From positions 31,088,628 to 31,152,627 of the forward strand of contig NC_065576.1 in assembly GCF_937616625.2 (NCBI RefSeq): DNA of 64,000 nucleotides, read 5' to 3'. Of the stretch, positions 1 through 11,596 are shown piece by piece. The translations under genes and the position numbers were made by a program. The first letter of the stretch is position 1; the number at the start of each line of letters is the position of its first letter. This stretch comes from Mercurialis annua. Taxonomy: Eukaryota > Streptophyta > Magnoliopsida > Malpighiales > Euphorbiaceae. The notes beneath the pieces are model-generated. The model saw nothing but the letters and a program-made list of their open reading frames with translations. It was not told the DNA's origin and searched no databases.

Positions 1-372
1 GAACTGACCTAGATGACTTTTCCTAATGCTACCTGGAAATAAGAAAATAGAGTGGTATTTGGATGTGAACGCAGAGGGAATAGTAAAAAGAGCCCTGCAG
101 ATGTGGACCGGAAATTCTATTTATATAATGACATATGGATAGAATATTATAAATGTAAAGGTTTAACCTGATATTAATTCCAGTACCTTTGGAAACAAAT
201 CCAAATATTTCAACTATCGGGTTTACCTATTTTGTTTCAAGAACCATATGTGCTTATCCAAACGTTTGATATCATTTTATTTGACAAAAGTTAGTTAGCA
301 TGGATAAATACGACATTTCCAATTATTGTTAGATGACCTAGACTTGTATTAACTGATCTATTAGTCAGTATT
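1..372. other. Non-coding, with a short satellite trace
   Basis: No credible gene is seen. Around 190-270 there are short runs resembling the 60-bp satellite (GAAACAAATCC-type and CCAAACGTTTG-type words), too broken to call an array. The rest is AT-rich DNA I do not recognise. Confidence 0.5.
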
Positions 373-515
373 CGGAATAAAACAATCCAGAACAACACAA
401 AAATACCCAATAGGTAGAAACACCCAATTAATACAAGTCTATCGAGTTGTAATAATAACAAAAATATATAACGGTTAATACCAAAGATAGGCTAATTTTA
501 TGAATGAATAACGTG
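373..515 (+). repeat. Left arm of 143-bp inverted repeat, LTR-derived
   Basis: This stretch is the near-perfect reverse complement of 1544-1686. Its first part (about 373-455, CGGAATAAA, CCAGAACA, AAATACCCA, AAGTCTAT) matches a block of the large LTR at about 29140-29215, so the arm comes from that LTR family. The two arms are about 1.03 kb apart. Confidence 0.75.
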
Positions 516-870
516 CGACGGAACCGTAAGAATGAGCGAGAGAAAGGAATGAATTGAAATGGTGTCTGGATGTTCTTGATGTAAATTATTTTTGGTGGTT
601 TTCGTACGTTTGTTACACTGCAAGTAACATGTTAAACGTTTGGCTTACATTTTTATCTATGGTAGAGGTTCAGAAATTTTAAATATTAATAGTTTATTTT
701 AAATATATTATATTATATATTATTTAATAAAAGTATTAAAATTTTTTTTTTTATAAGAAGTAATATTTAGTTTAAACTTATTTAGATATTTTTTTGATAA
801 ATTTGAAATAATTTTTTCAAAAAGTTATAAAATTATATTTGGTTATCAGAACATTTGAGCTTATTTTGTC
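516..870. other. AT-rich non-coding DNA
   Basis: No coding potential is visible. One short satellite-like run (TTAAACGTTTGGCTTA) lies near 631-646. The remainder is poly-A/T rich. Confidence 0.4.
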
Positions 871-1077
871 TTAGGTAGCATGTTCCAAATAAGAGTCATA
901 ATATAAAAACAGTTCGAAATATACGTACAGTATATATATTTAATATTAAAAAAATAATTTACTTAATAAAGCGGTAAATAGTAAGTACAAACTCACTGCT
1001 TGCTAATCCACGTGATAACCGGCAAGCAACTAATCCTGGTTCGCCTCTGAAGCACGAACAGTAATCGGGTCTAGACA
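871..1077 (-). mobile_element. LTR fragment, related to the large LTR array
   Basis: About 207 bp matches the LTR block at about 28857-29056, from TTAGGTAGCATGTTCC to GGGTCTAGACA, with a modest number of differences. It has the same orientation as the big array (element on the minus strand). It has no termini of its own, so it is a broken piece. The following 1078-1364 is unassigned non-coding DNA. Confidence 0.75.
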
Positions 1078-1364
1078 ATGTCTATGGTAGTGTTTATTTC
1101 CAATGACATTTTTATGGATGCTTAATTAAATTGGAATTGAAATTGGTGCATTCTGGGTTTTGATCAAGAGTCTTACTTATTTGATTATGCACAATAAATC
1201 AGGTTGTCTAGTAGTCTTGGAAGTGGGAAAGAATCACCATGGATTTTGTAGTAGCTTTGCCAAGGACTAGACGCAAACACGATGCAGTTTGGGTTTCTGT
1301 GGACATATTGACCAAGTTTAAGCCACATTTCCCATCTTCCAGTTTCACCTTTTTTTCCATTTAA

Positions 1365-1535
1365 GACAAACGTTTAAAACATTATAAAACAAATTCAAAC
1401 GTTCCCTTTTTTAGTGAATTAAGCTAAACGTTACGAAACAAATCCAAACATTTCACCTTTCTAGCGATTTAAGCCAAACATTTAGTGAATTATAACAAAA
1501 ATAAGGTTATGAAACAAATCCAATATTTTGATTTG
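1365..1535 (-). repeat. Degenerate 60-bp satellite, about 3 units
   Basis: Decayed satellite units in the minus orientation (AAACAAATCCAAACATTTCACC and TAGCGATTTAAGCCAAACA words) with variable spacing. The array lies between the arms of the 373-515 / 1544-1686 inverted repeat. Confidence 0.65.
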
Positions 1536-1543
1536 TTTCATAA

Positions 1544-1686
1544 CACGTTATTCATTCATAAAATTAGCCTATCTTTGGTATTAACCGTTATATATTTTTG
1601 TTATTATTACAACTCGATAGACTTGTATTAATTGGGTGTTTCTACCTATTGGGTATTTTTGTGTTGTTCTGGATTGTTTTATTCCG
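1544..1686 (-). repeat. Right arm of 143-bp inverted repeat, LTR-derived
   Basis: Reverse complement of 373-515, beginning CACGTTATTCATTC and ending TTTTATTCCG. The sequence that follows, to about 1920, has further LTR-like words (TCGGAGGTTCATTTATTTTA, compare the reverse complement near 28440), so the LTR homology continues in decayed form. Confidence 0.75.
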
Positions 1687-1940
1687 ACGTGTTATTTGTG
1701 CTGGTACATTGTTTTAAAATTGAACCCTATTTTTCTAAGTGATTTTATCAATTTCTTTGGAACGTCGGTAGGTGAGTACGTGTTTATGCTCAGTAGCTAC
1801 TGGTCGATCTCCGTTTATTCATTCTTCGGAGGTTCATTTATTTTAATTCAAAATAAATGGTCAAACTACTTTAAACTCTAGTAGTGTCATAATATTTATG
1901 TCTTAGTCTTCCACTCTATGTTTTAGACTTATGTTTTGTT

Positions 1941-2042
1941 GGACGTGGTAGAGGTAGAGGCAGAGGAGCTGGTGCTGGTAGAGGTGGAGCTAGAGGACGT
2001 GGTGCAACAGGTGTTCAGGCACCGAATGTGCAGCAGCAGTAG
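1941..2042 (+). pseudogene. Gly/Arg-rich C-terminal exon fragment
   Basis: Thirty-three codons plus TAG read as a GRGRGRGRG-type run, then A/G/R-rich sequence ending in VQAPNVQQQ and a stop. Such RG-rich tails occur at the C-termini of RNA-binding proteins and of some transposon proteins; which gene this came from cannot be told. There is no start codon or upstream domain, and the codons are far more GC-rich than the surroundings, which suggests a captured fragment. The flanks are LTR-like on the left and satellite on the right. Confidence 0.4.
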
Positions 2043-2214
2043 TTCCTAGGTTTAACAAATAAATGTTAAAGCCAAACGTTTGTTTCAAATAAATTGCTCA
2101 TGTGCGTGAAACGTTTGTTTTAATTATATTAATGCGTTTGTTTCTTCAATACCCACAATCTTTGTTTCTAAATGGCAATTGCTCAAACAGAGCAATTGTG
2201 TACTAGTTTACCTA

Positions 2215-2757
2215 AATATTTGGATCGAAATGTGGTTTACTGAAATGTTTGGATTTGTTTCGTATCGTTTGTAAACGTTTGGCTTAAATCGCTAAAAAGG
2301 TGAAACTTTTGGATTTGTCTCGTAACCTTTTTAAACGATTGGCTTAAATTGCTAAAAAGGTGAAACACTTTGATTGTTTCGTAGTGTTTGTAAACGTTTG
2401 GCTTAAATTGCTAAAAAGGAGAAACGCTTGGATTTGTTTCGTAACGTTTGTAAACGTTTGGCTTAAATTGCTAAAAAGGAGAAATATTTGGATTTGTTTA
2501 GTAGCGTTTCTAAACGTTTGGTTTAAATTGCTAAAAAGATGAAATGTTTGGATTTATTTCGTAGCGTTTGTAAACGTTTGGCTTAAATTGCTAAAAAGGG
2601 GAAACGCTTGGATTTTATTCATTACGTTTCTAAACGTTTGGCTTAAATAGCTAAAAAGGTGATACGCTTGGTTTTGTTTCGTAATCGTTTGGCTTCAATC
2701 GCTAAAAAGATGAAACGTTTGGGTTTGTTTCGTAATATTTGTAAACGTTTGGCTAAG
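2215..2757 (+). repeat. 60-bp satellite array, plus orientation, about 9 units
   Basis: Head-to-tail copies of a 60-bp unit recognised by GGCTTAAATCGCTAAAAAGG and GAAACGTTTGGATTTGTTTC. The register is almost exact over 2400-2640. One unit near 2670-2700 is shortened. Because 60 is a multiple of three, reading frames stay open through several units (for example 2360-2542), but these encode only repeat. Confidence 0.95.
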
Positions 2758-4498
2758 GTGTTCATTAATAAATGATTATCAAACTATTTATTGAATAAAC
2801 AATATACTTAAACAGTATAATAAACCTTGGACTAACATAAGATGGAAATGTTATCAAGGTGAGGAAGTGAAGATAGTGAATTGAAAGATTAAGTTTCAGA
2901 TGTTTTATGAAAACTAACAGGGTATAGTAAAACCCTAATAACTTGTGATTGGACCGTTAGATCAGTTTGATATTTAGATATGATATTCCTAGGACGGTTA
3001 TCTAAGCTTTAACCGTTGCGATCGTCGAACAAAGAGGTAGAAGATGCTTGATGATGGAGGTGTTGTTGTGAAACTTGCGTCAATTTTGGCAGTAAGCCAA
3101 AAGTGCAAGTGATCACGACAAGAAGTGTAAACTTTAATTAGCTTGGAATTATCAACATAAGCTCCATATATGTATATAAATAAATTTTAAAACTGTGTTG
3201 AGACAGTAGTTTCAAAAGATAAAAATTTCGAGAACCGAGCCTTATAACTGTGAAGTCTAGGCTAAATGGTAACGGAATATACATGTAGCGTACATGTATT
3301 TTGAATGTCGGGCCAGAAATGTGTAATGCATGGCCGACAAAAAAAAAATGGAAAATGTTTAATAAACATTTTGTTTTCAAAGTGAAATGTTTTGAAAATG
3401 GAGTTAAAGTTAATAATAAGTTAATTGAATACGATAGTAATAGCTATAGTACAGTTATGATAACTCTTAGCTGTGAACAATGAAGCTAAGTATGTGGAAA
3501 AAGGGTTAAGAAATTTGATTAACCTTGGAAATACCGAAAACTAGTAACGGAAGTATAGTTTTGCGGTGATTGTGGGGGAAGCTACGAAGGTGTTCTACGG
3601 TTACATTGTTATATTATTACTACACCACACCTATACAACCACGTTGTAGCGAGAGAGGAGATTAGTTATCCAATTTGTAACCGAAAGTTACTATAGATTG
3701 ATGAGAAGATAAAGGGCATTCTATACAAGGTATATAATCGTAAGAAAAGTAAAAGATGAGTGGTCAGTTGATAAAACAGTAATCGTAAAATATATTAAAA
3801 GTCATCTCAATAATAAGATGAGCCATAAACGAACAACTAAGGTTGAAAGGAGCAAAGAAAAGTAAAATAAATTAAAATAAGTAAGAAAATAATGAAAATT
3901 GTTCTAAATCTTTGAACTACGTAAAGAAGGTAACAAAGATACAATTTCACGCTAACTAAGAAACAAGTTGGATTATATTTTGCGATGAGATAGATGGGTT
4001 ATGATCTATAACGCATTATAAAAATAAATACCAACCAACCAACCAACTGACAATTGAAATGTATAACAAATGAGATATCAAAAATAAATAAAAATGTGTG
4101 ACAAAGGTGGTATACTAAAAGTGGAGTTATCGAAAGCTAGCGAAGGTAACCTAGTTTTACGATAACCATGAGTAAGTTAAATGATGCTAACTTATACCTA
4201 CCTACCTAGATCGCTTGACGAGAGAGAGACTACAGATTAGTCCTTGGAATGCGTTGTAGGATGCTAAGCTAAGGATTAAAAGATATTCTATACAAGTTAT
4301 AGGATAATGAGGAGTATATAGAATGGATAATCTTTTGTAGAACGAGAGTTCAGACAGATGATAAGAGCAACGGTAAAGGCTAAGTGTTTTATAAGTCTTA
4401 CCCTGAAAGGGAGTAAGGGCATAGAAAACGTTATAGAAAGACTATAAGTCTCAAGTATGGATTGTACAACAAGATGTACAACCAGTGTGAATTATTAA
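2758..4498. other. Non-coding block left of the solo LTR
   Basis: About 1.7 kb without a convincing gene; every frame is broken and the apparent ORFs are short. Two stretches about 550 bp apart look like a decayed duplication (ATTCTATACAAGG near 3720 and ATTCTATACAAGT near 4284). The block could be the decayed internal region of an LTR element ending at 4498, but I see no polypurine tract and no gag/pol similarity. Confidence 0.35.
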
Positions 4499-6946
4499 TG
4501 TAATATCCCGTATTTTTAAACTATTTTTTTAAATTATAATTATAATTTTTGCATTCCGTCAAGGTTTAGGTATTCTATTATTATTGTTATTAAATAGTTT
4601 TATTTAATTTTATTTTAGTCGCTCGTTGATTCAGTCGTGATTCGATTCTTTTAGTTGGTGTTATTAAAATTTAAAAGAAAAATAAAAATAAAAGAGGAAA
4701 AAAGGGAAAAAGGGAAAAAACAAAAGAGAAAGTGTATAGGATATTATTAATGCATGAAAGATCCTTGCAATTCACGTTAATCTTTCATCCGTTTCTTGTA
4801 AGCATGAAAGTTGGCCCACTCAAGGCCAAAAGCCCATTCCCTTATAAAATAGAAATTCCAAATAAATATTTAGTTGCAGAATCACCTTGTTTATATCCTT
4901 AAGTATCGTGCCTCAGCCTTCATTTCTTCTTAGACTTTCTTTTTCCTCTATTTAAACATCCTGTTAAGTTACGTTTCAAATTTTCTAAACCTTAAACTTC
5001 TTCATTAAACAAACATAGCCGCCATTCTTCCAAGCATTTTGAGATCAAATAAATCTCATCAATCATCTACCTTCGTTCGTTCCATTCATTAGCTTTGGTA
5101 AGAAATCCTTCAACTTTCTTCATTATTCTTCGTTTTGATACCGTCAAATACGGTTCTTGATTTCTAGCTTATTGTTTTAGATATATTTCGATTGTTCTTT
5201 GTCGATCCACACCAACTCAGCGAGCTCTATCATCGCTACGTTTCGAAAGCGATTAAGGTACGTAAAGATTCCTCCGTTCATTGCCGTTCCGTTTCGCCGT
5301 TTCGAATACAATTTTGCTGCCATTCTTTTGATTTGTTGCTGCCATCCCTTCTGTTTTGCTGCTATTTGTTCTTATGGGTATTTGTTGGTAATTAGTTTTT
5401 TTTTTTGAGGTCGTTTATAGTTACCTAGGGTGCGTTGATGATTTGGCTTGGGTTCGGCAGTTTGTCGACGTTCTTCATGGCATGACCGTTTTCTACGTGT
5501 TATGTTTCTTAATTCCTTAGGTAATTATATGAGTTACATGGAGTGGCTGGTTAAATATGGTTTAGAGTTATGTTAGACCTAAGCATGGGTTTAGCTTGCT
5601 GCAATGCTTTTACTCTTTTGTCAATCCTTTCATGATTTTGGTTTTCTGCAATATCATTTTTGAAGAGGAAGATGCTTTGGGCGGGCTCTTTTTATATTCA
5701 ATTTGTTGGGCTTGATTTACTTAAGTGTGGGCTAAGTTTTTGGTTAATGAAACCATGGTTCTAGATTCCTTTTGGTTGCTTATTAAAGGATTTTAATTGT
5801 TTTTGATAAAAGCTTTTAAATGTCGTATGATAATTTGGATAAATTACAGTTTAGCCCCTAACCTTTTATAAACTTAAAATGGTTAAGTTTTGTGTTGTAA
5901 CTTAGTTTACTTAAATTGCAAGATATTGAATTCTATTTTAATATATATAATTATTTTAATTTATAAATTCGGATTTATAAATTTAATAAAATTTTGGTTT
6001 GGGTTAGACTGTGGTCGCCCAACAAGCGGGAAGAAGTTTGGTAGTTTTTAATAACTCGGCTTACTCACTGATATGGATTTTAACTTGGGTTAAATTAAGT
6101 TGTTTAATAAATTACTCGAATTGTAATATAATTTATATAACTTATATGATTTGTTCTTTATAACTTGGGTTATATTTAGAATGCATTTAATATAAGTGTT
6201 TATTAAATGTGGCTTGGTATTGCGTCGTGCTAGTCCTTTGTGGTGTCTAGTACTCTTTAGAGTTAGGGTCTGATTTTAATTATGATTTCAATATTTTATT
6301 TAGACCCGTCGACTGTTCGTACTTCAGAGGCGAATCAGAGTTAGATTGCTTGTCAAGTTTCACGTGAAATAGCAAGCAGTGAGTTTATATCTCTAGACTG
6401 TGTGCACCGGTAAGTACTCTGGGAAACGGCAGACTAAATTCTTGCTTACGCTGGTATATATATATGACGAGGATTTGTTCCCGTCCACTCTGGGTTTATC
6501 GGTATGCTATGTCATACTTACGATGGGATCATTTCAATACTGTTTTCCATAATCATACTATATTAGTATAAACTGTTTTGATTTAAGGGTTTTAAACTTA
6601 ATAAATGTAAATAGTATTGCGAACTCATCTCAGTATATCTGACCCCGTTGTTTTCCTAAATTTTCCAGGTTTATGATTTTAAAGCTGGTCCACTCCGATT
6701 CTTTTGATTCCTCGGAGGTTTTTATGTTATTTAAACTAGTTACTATTTTTGAACTCTTAGTCCGCAGTAGAACTAGTTTAATTATTACATTTGATATTAA
6801 ACTTTGGGATTGTCGATATATTCGATTATTTATATTTGGCATGATTACTCTGGATTACGATATGGTTATATATAAGGCATGCTGTTGAACATTTATCCTT
6901 AGGTAAAGCCAATGATTAGAGACTTCGGGGGCGCAACGCTTTACAT
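4499..6946 (+). mobile_element. Old solo LTR, related Ty3/gypsy-like family
   Basis: Begins TGTAATATCCCG, like the TGTAATACCCC start of the large LTRs read on the minus strand. A TATA-like CTCTATTTAAACATCC lies near 4948. Blocks shared in inverse sense with the large LTR include the CACGTG / AGCAAGCAGTGAG region (6360-6385) and GAACTCATCTCAGTATATCTGACC (from 6620). It ends near TCGGGGGCGCAAC, a decayed form of the GGGCGTGACA end usual in such LTRs. I see no matching target duplication, so the ends are approximate. No protein is encoded; the 60-70 codon frames at 5192-5408 are not conserved genes. Confidence 0.55.
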
Positions 6947-6973
6947 GTTAATGAAGTTAGTTAACAAATAAAT

Positions 6974-7030
6974 GCGAATTCATGACGGAATTACCGGTAG
7001 CCGGAGGTTCATTTTCATATCTTAGAATAT
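6974..7030 (+). pseudogene. Fragment of the CAT gene (middle of coding exon)
   Basis: About 57 bp (CGGAATTACCGGTAGCCGGA core) matches the intact gene at 58093-58149, which encodes the ELPVAGGSFSYLR stretch of the transporter. It is joined on the left to the 3' end of the solo LTR and on the right to unrelated DNA. It cannot make protein. The same chimeric junctions recur inverted at 12774-13110. Confidence 0.85.
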
Positions 7031-7200
7031 ATATACATGTTAATGAAGTTAGCCATGGTGTTTCTCCTAGAAAATAGGGCTTATATTAAAATTCCCTAGA
7101 TTAGTATGTCGCATCTTAAGTCTGTTTATTTGAGTGAATTTATAAACCAAAAATCTATAGATTAAGCCCAGGTAATTTTCCCTCCAAATCATTCCAAATG

Positions 7201-7247
7201 TTTGCCAGAAGAATCATTCCAAAGCTGGAACTCCTATATTCATGCCT
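7201..7247 (+). pseudogene. Fragment of the CAT gene (5' coding part)
   Basis: Matches 57782-57827 of the transporter gene (PEESFQSWNSYIHA codons). The left junction carries a short direct repeat, AATCATTCCAAA, just upstream of the matching GAATCATTCCAAAG. That microhomology is consistent with template switching. On the right it is fused directly to a second copy of the LTR 3' end. Confidence 0.85.
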
Positions 7248-7248
7248 T

Positions 7249-7402
7249 ATTACATTTGATATTAAACTTTGGGATTGTCGATATATTCGAATATTTATAT
7301 TTGGCATGATTACTCTGGATTACGATATGGTTATATATAAGGCATGCTGTTGAACATTTATCCTTAGGTAAAGTCAATGATTAGAGGCATCGTGGGCGCA
7401 AC
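7249..7402 (+). mobile_element. Second copy of the solo-LTR 3' end
   Basis: Direct repeat of 6784-6942 (ATTACATTTGATATTAAAC to GGGCGCAACGC) with a few changes. A third, inverted copy is at about 12948-13105. The copies travel with transporter-gene shards. Confidence 0.85.
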
Positions 7403-7525
7403 GCCATTTATATTAAATCTTTTAAACGCTTTATACAATTACTCTCGGTCACAGAAAATGGCAGATAAAATATTCGCGGGCTCCACGACTTATTTATATT
7501 CTTTTATTCTCTCATAACTATATTA

Positions 7526-7732
7526 TTAAATCGCTAAAAAGGTGAAACATTTGGATTTGTTTCGTAACGTTTGTAAACGTTTGGCTTAAATCGCTAAAAA
7601 GAGGAAACGTTTGATTTTGTTTCGTAACGTTTGTAAACGTTCGACTTAAATTGCTAAAAATTTGAAACGTTTGGATTTATTTCGTAACGTTTCTAAACGT
7701 TTGGTTTAAATTGCTAAAAAGGTGAAACATTG
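7526..7732 (+). repeat. 60-bp satellite array, plus orientation, about 3.5 units
   Basis: Starts AAATCGCTAAAAAGGTGAAAC and ends GGTGAAACATTGG in normal register. The DNA to its right (7733-8174) is not satellite; it contains a somewhat GC-richer 90-codon-scale stretch (7730-7900) that I cannot assign to a gene. Confidence 0.9.
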
Positions 7733-8174
7733 GCCGCTACGAGAACAGAAATCTCGCTCTGTAGGTCATTTCAGGTTCTTTGCTTGTGATTTATTTTTCT
7801 TACAATTATTATTATTAAAGTTGAAAACTAAAAACGGGAGGGTCCAGAGTAGCTGTGGCCTAACAAGAATCAGAAGTGGTAACCTTTTTAACTGTTTACT
7901 TTTCTAAATTAATACAGGTGGGTATGTTTTAGTGTTTATATAATAGTTTAGTACTTTTTCCATGCTTATCATTGTCATTCATCTATATTTTAATTAATAA
8001 CTATTTTAATCTAGTTTTAAGAAATATTTTTTGGTTTTTTCTACATAAATATAGTTTGCTATAATTTAAATATAATTACTAAAGTTAGATAAAATTAATA
8101 TTCTAAAAAGTTAAAATAAATAAAAAAATATAATATAATATTCGAATAATTAAATTTCAAATAAGTGAGAATTA

Positions 8175-8432
8175 CTCCCTCCGTCCCATTTAAAAAATCT
8201 CTTTATTATTTTATTATGTTTCATTTAAAAAATTTATTATTATTTGTGGCTGAATTTCTCACTTTATCCTTTATTTTATTTTAATAATAATAAAATATAT
8301 TTACAAGATAATTATGACATGTACAATAATTTCAAAGCACAATTAATAATAGAAAAAGAATATGTTTTTCTTTTCCTTTAAAATGTGTAAAAATAATAAA
8401 GAGATTTTTTAAATGAGATGAAGAAAATAAAA
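8175..8432. mobile_element. Stowaway-type MITE (Tc1/mariner class)
   Basis: The left end CTCCCTCCGTCCCATTTAAA follows a TA and is the diagnostic Stowaway terminus. The right end (near 8398-8432) carries the complement, TAAAGAGATTTTTTAAATGAGATG, decayed at the outermost bases. The roughly 260-bp element has no ORF and would depend on a mariner-like transposase in trans. Confidence 0.85.
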
Positions 8433-10519
8433 TACTATTAACAGATGATTAATGTAATTTTATTTTTACTAATATATTTTTTGAACAGAAATATGATTAG
8501 CAGCAAGTTAGCAGGGTTTAATTCAGTAATAGTTTTATATTTTGGCTGAATACATAGTTTGACCCTGAACTTGTACCCTTTGACCCATTTAACCCCTAAA
8601 CATAACGTCTCCTCTATTGAACCTCTGAACTTGTCAAATAATCCGATTTGACCCCTGAACTTGATAAAAACGTAAACATTGAACCTCTCCGTACACAATT
8701 TCTTCTAAATATATTAATTAATTAAATTATTATATGTAACTAAATATATTCATATAATACATATAATTTATTAATTATTGTTTTTTGTTGAGATTTATGG
8801 TTGTTTTAAAAATTTGTTGTTTGTACTCGTTTAATTAAAATAATATATTAATAAATTAAATATGTTAGACATGTGATTTATTATGATCTATTTTAATAAA
8901 CGAGTTAGACGATTTGATACATGTTAATTTGTTTTATAAATATATCGTGTTTGAATTTGCTATTTTAACATAACTTTTAAATAGATCGTGTTCAGTTAAA
9001 AAATTTGTCTATTTTTAAATAGATATAAATATTTTTATAACAATTGACAAACTACGACCCCTACTGACCTATTTTTTTTGGGTTAAGTGCATAAATGCCT
9101 AATTTAGGCTAGACCTTTCTAAAAATACTCTACAACTAAAAAGATAGCAGTAATACGCTTTTTTTTTGTTTGCGTTTGCATTCTTTTTAAAGAGAAGATA
9201 CGCAACATTTGTTATTATGTTTAGAGACCATACTTCACATGTTACATCCATAAAATAAAAAGTAACAATTGTCATTGTTTTACTATCATTTAACATATTA
9301 TATTTATATTATATGAATTGTTTTCTTGATTAACTGCAAATTTGATTTATTTTAAATTTTTTTATTCTTCGTCTTTAAACTTTATCTGTGAAAATTTTGT
9401 AGTTCGGTCATTTTTTCTAATTTCTCATATTTTCTCCCCATTTTTAAAATCTAGCCACTCCAAATTAATTTTTCAATTTGAACAATAACTATATAAAAAT
9501 TAAGAACAAATGAATAATAAAAAAAATTAATCAATAAAAAACATTTTAAATTTTATTATTTTTATTGTTGTTATTAGAATGAAAATATTTAATTTTAAGT
9601 CAAATATTTTACAAATTTATGTATATGGTAAGACATTTATCTATCTTTAAATATTTATTTATTTTTATATGTGAACACTTGTATTTTGTATTAAAATCCT
9701 TCCTAGTCTAATTTTTTTATTTTTTTTCATTTAATATTTTATCATTATTTTTGATACCTCCTATCTAATTTTACACTAATCAATAATATAGTATTTTTTA
9801 TATTTTATTTAATTATATATTCTTTATCAAATATGAAAATATAAATAATATAAATAATATTTTTAAAATGTGTACAACTCATTTATGTTATACATGTGTG
9901 CAACAAGAGCATAAAAATAATTATATTATCTTAAATTTTTAAAAAAGGATGACTATTTTTGATATAATTTTTTATTTTTTTAAATTCGTTACTCTTTGAT
10001 TGCTTTTTGGTAGATTTTCAGTTGCTTGTGTCCTTTTTTTTCATAAATTTTTGTAATTATATTCTTTTCCATATTTCACTAAAAAAACCTTTGAGCATCA
10101 TTATATATATATATATATATATATATATAACTTTTTATCTATATAATATTAAATGAGATATTTTTTAAAAAATCTTAATAAAATTCATAATTTATATATA
10201 ATTTACTTATTGTAAATATCGTTATATAAAATTATATAATATTTATTCTTTTATGTTTTTATTTAATTTTAGTATAGCCAATAACTACATTATTAAGTTG
10301 TATCTTGAAAACAGACAGAATGGAATTAAATTACTACTCATCAATAACAATATAAATGTATTAGATTCAATCAGCAACACATACATTTAGCATTCTAGAA
10401 TCACATGAAATAGGAGGCCAGTCAAATGAACACCTTTATTTGAACAAATCCCCCGATGCCATTTTCAGTATCGCTGCGGGACTGCCATCAAGACAACTTC
10501 TATAATGAAAACGATATAT
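8433..10519. other. AT-rich intergenic DNA, no gene
   Basis: Two kilobases of very AT-rich sequence with a short TA microsatellite near 10104-10130. The 8536-8700 stretch (TTTGACCC, CCTGAACTTG and TTGAACCTCT words repeated) has the look of a decayed Mutator/hAT-type MITE, but I cannot pair its ends. The ORF-length stretch at 9099-9296 has no recognisable domain. Confidence 0.4.
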
Positions 10520-10616
10520 TCTTAACGTTTGTAAACGTTTGGCTTAAATTGCTAAAAAGGTGAAACGTTTGGATTTGTTTCGTATCGTTTGTAGACGTTT
10601 GGCTTAAACGCTTGGA
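10520..10616 (+). repeat. 60-bp satellite, about 1.6 units, plus orientation
   Basis: AACGTTTGTAAACGTTTGG followed by GCTAAAAAGGTGAAACGTTT and a partial next unit. It abuts the second tandem repeat family on the right. Confidence 0.85.
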
Positions 10617-11180
10617 TTTTCACGCACACTTTGCGTAATATAACCTAACCATGCTTAGGTAACTGGAACGACGCATTAAAGAGACTTGTAACTCGACATA
10701 CAAATCTAGCATCACATTTCACAGACACTTTGCGTAATATAACCAAATCATGCTTAGGTAATCGGAATGACGAGTTAGAGAGATTTGTGACGCAACATAT
10801 GCATAGAAATTGAAACGACGCATTAAAGAGACTTGAGAGGCGACATACTAATCAATTGTCACTTTTCACGCACACTTCGTATAATATAACCTAAACATGA
10901 TTAGGTAATCAGAACGACGCGTTAGAGACGCTTGTAACTCGACATAAGCATGGTAATCGAAACAACGCGTCAAAGAGACTTGAGACACGACATACTAATC
11001 TATTATCACTTTTCACGCACACTTTGCATAATATAACCTAAGCATGCTTTGCTAATCGGAACGACGCATTAAAGAGATTTGAGACGCGACATACTAATCT
11101 AGCGTCAGTTTTCATAAACACTTTGCGTAATATAACCTAACATGTTAGGTAATTTGAACGACGCGTTGAGAGACTTTTGG
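10617..11180 (+). repeat. Second tandem repeat family, period about 98 and 147 bp
   Basis: Five copies are marked by CACTTTGCGTAATATAACC, CATGCTTAGGTAA, GAACGACGC, AGAGACTTG and CGACATACTAATC in fixed order. Starts near 10621, 10720, 10868, 11014 and 11112 give spacings of about 98, 148, 146 and 98. The longer form includes an extra half unit, so it looks like a 98-bp unit with a 49-bp internal duplication. It is unrelated to the 60-bp satellite. 11181-11300 is AT-rich spacer. Confidence 0.85.
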
Positions 11181-11299
11181 AAAATCTGGGCACTCTTGAA
11201 ACACTTCGACTATAAAAGATTAAAAAAATTTAAAACCAACATATATACCACTTGAGCAATAATTCATCAAAAAATTTAAACCTCGCTTAATAAAAACTA

Positions 11300-11595
11300 A
11301 AAAGTGAGGTAGGTGGGGGTTTTTATTTTCTTTTCTTTTTTTGGTTGTTTGGTGGTAGCACTAACGTATACATAATCCACTCCCAAACTAAACACCATCC
11401 ACGTGCCACTAAAGCTAACTAAGCAAATCCGTAAATCCCAACAAAACACAAGCCTAATTTCGTCAAAACCACATATAAAATCCTCTGTTTATCCATCCCG
11501 TCAATTCAGATCGCCACAGTCTGTCTGATTTTCTCCTGTCTCTGTTCTCCGTTCCATTTCAATTTCCTTTTATCAGACCCAAAACGAAACCCTAA
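11300..11595 (+). promoter_or_regulatory. Promoter and leader-like gene fragment
   Basis: The block is less AT-rich than its surroundings. It has a TATA-like TATAAAATCC at 11474, a pyrimidine-rich leader (CTGTCTCTGTTCTCCG) and an AAACCCTAAG telo-box-like end just before an ATG. The ATG itself belongs to the repeat that follows, so this is a promoter shard cut off from its gene. It may have belonged to the H2A.Z-like gene whose first exon lies inverted 60 bp away; that link is inference. Confidence 0.4.
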
Positions 11596-11596
11596 G

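Noticed and set aside
2215..2757. CRISPR-like array of regularly spaced repeats
   Set aside because: The units are contiguous 60-bp tandem copies with no unique spacers, no cas genes are present, and the context is plant nuclear DNA.
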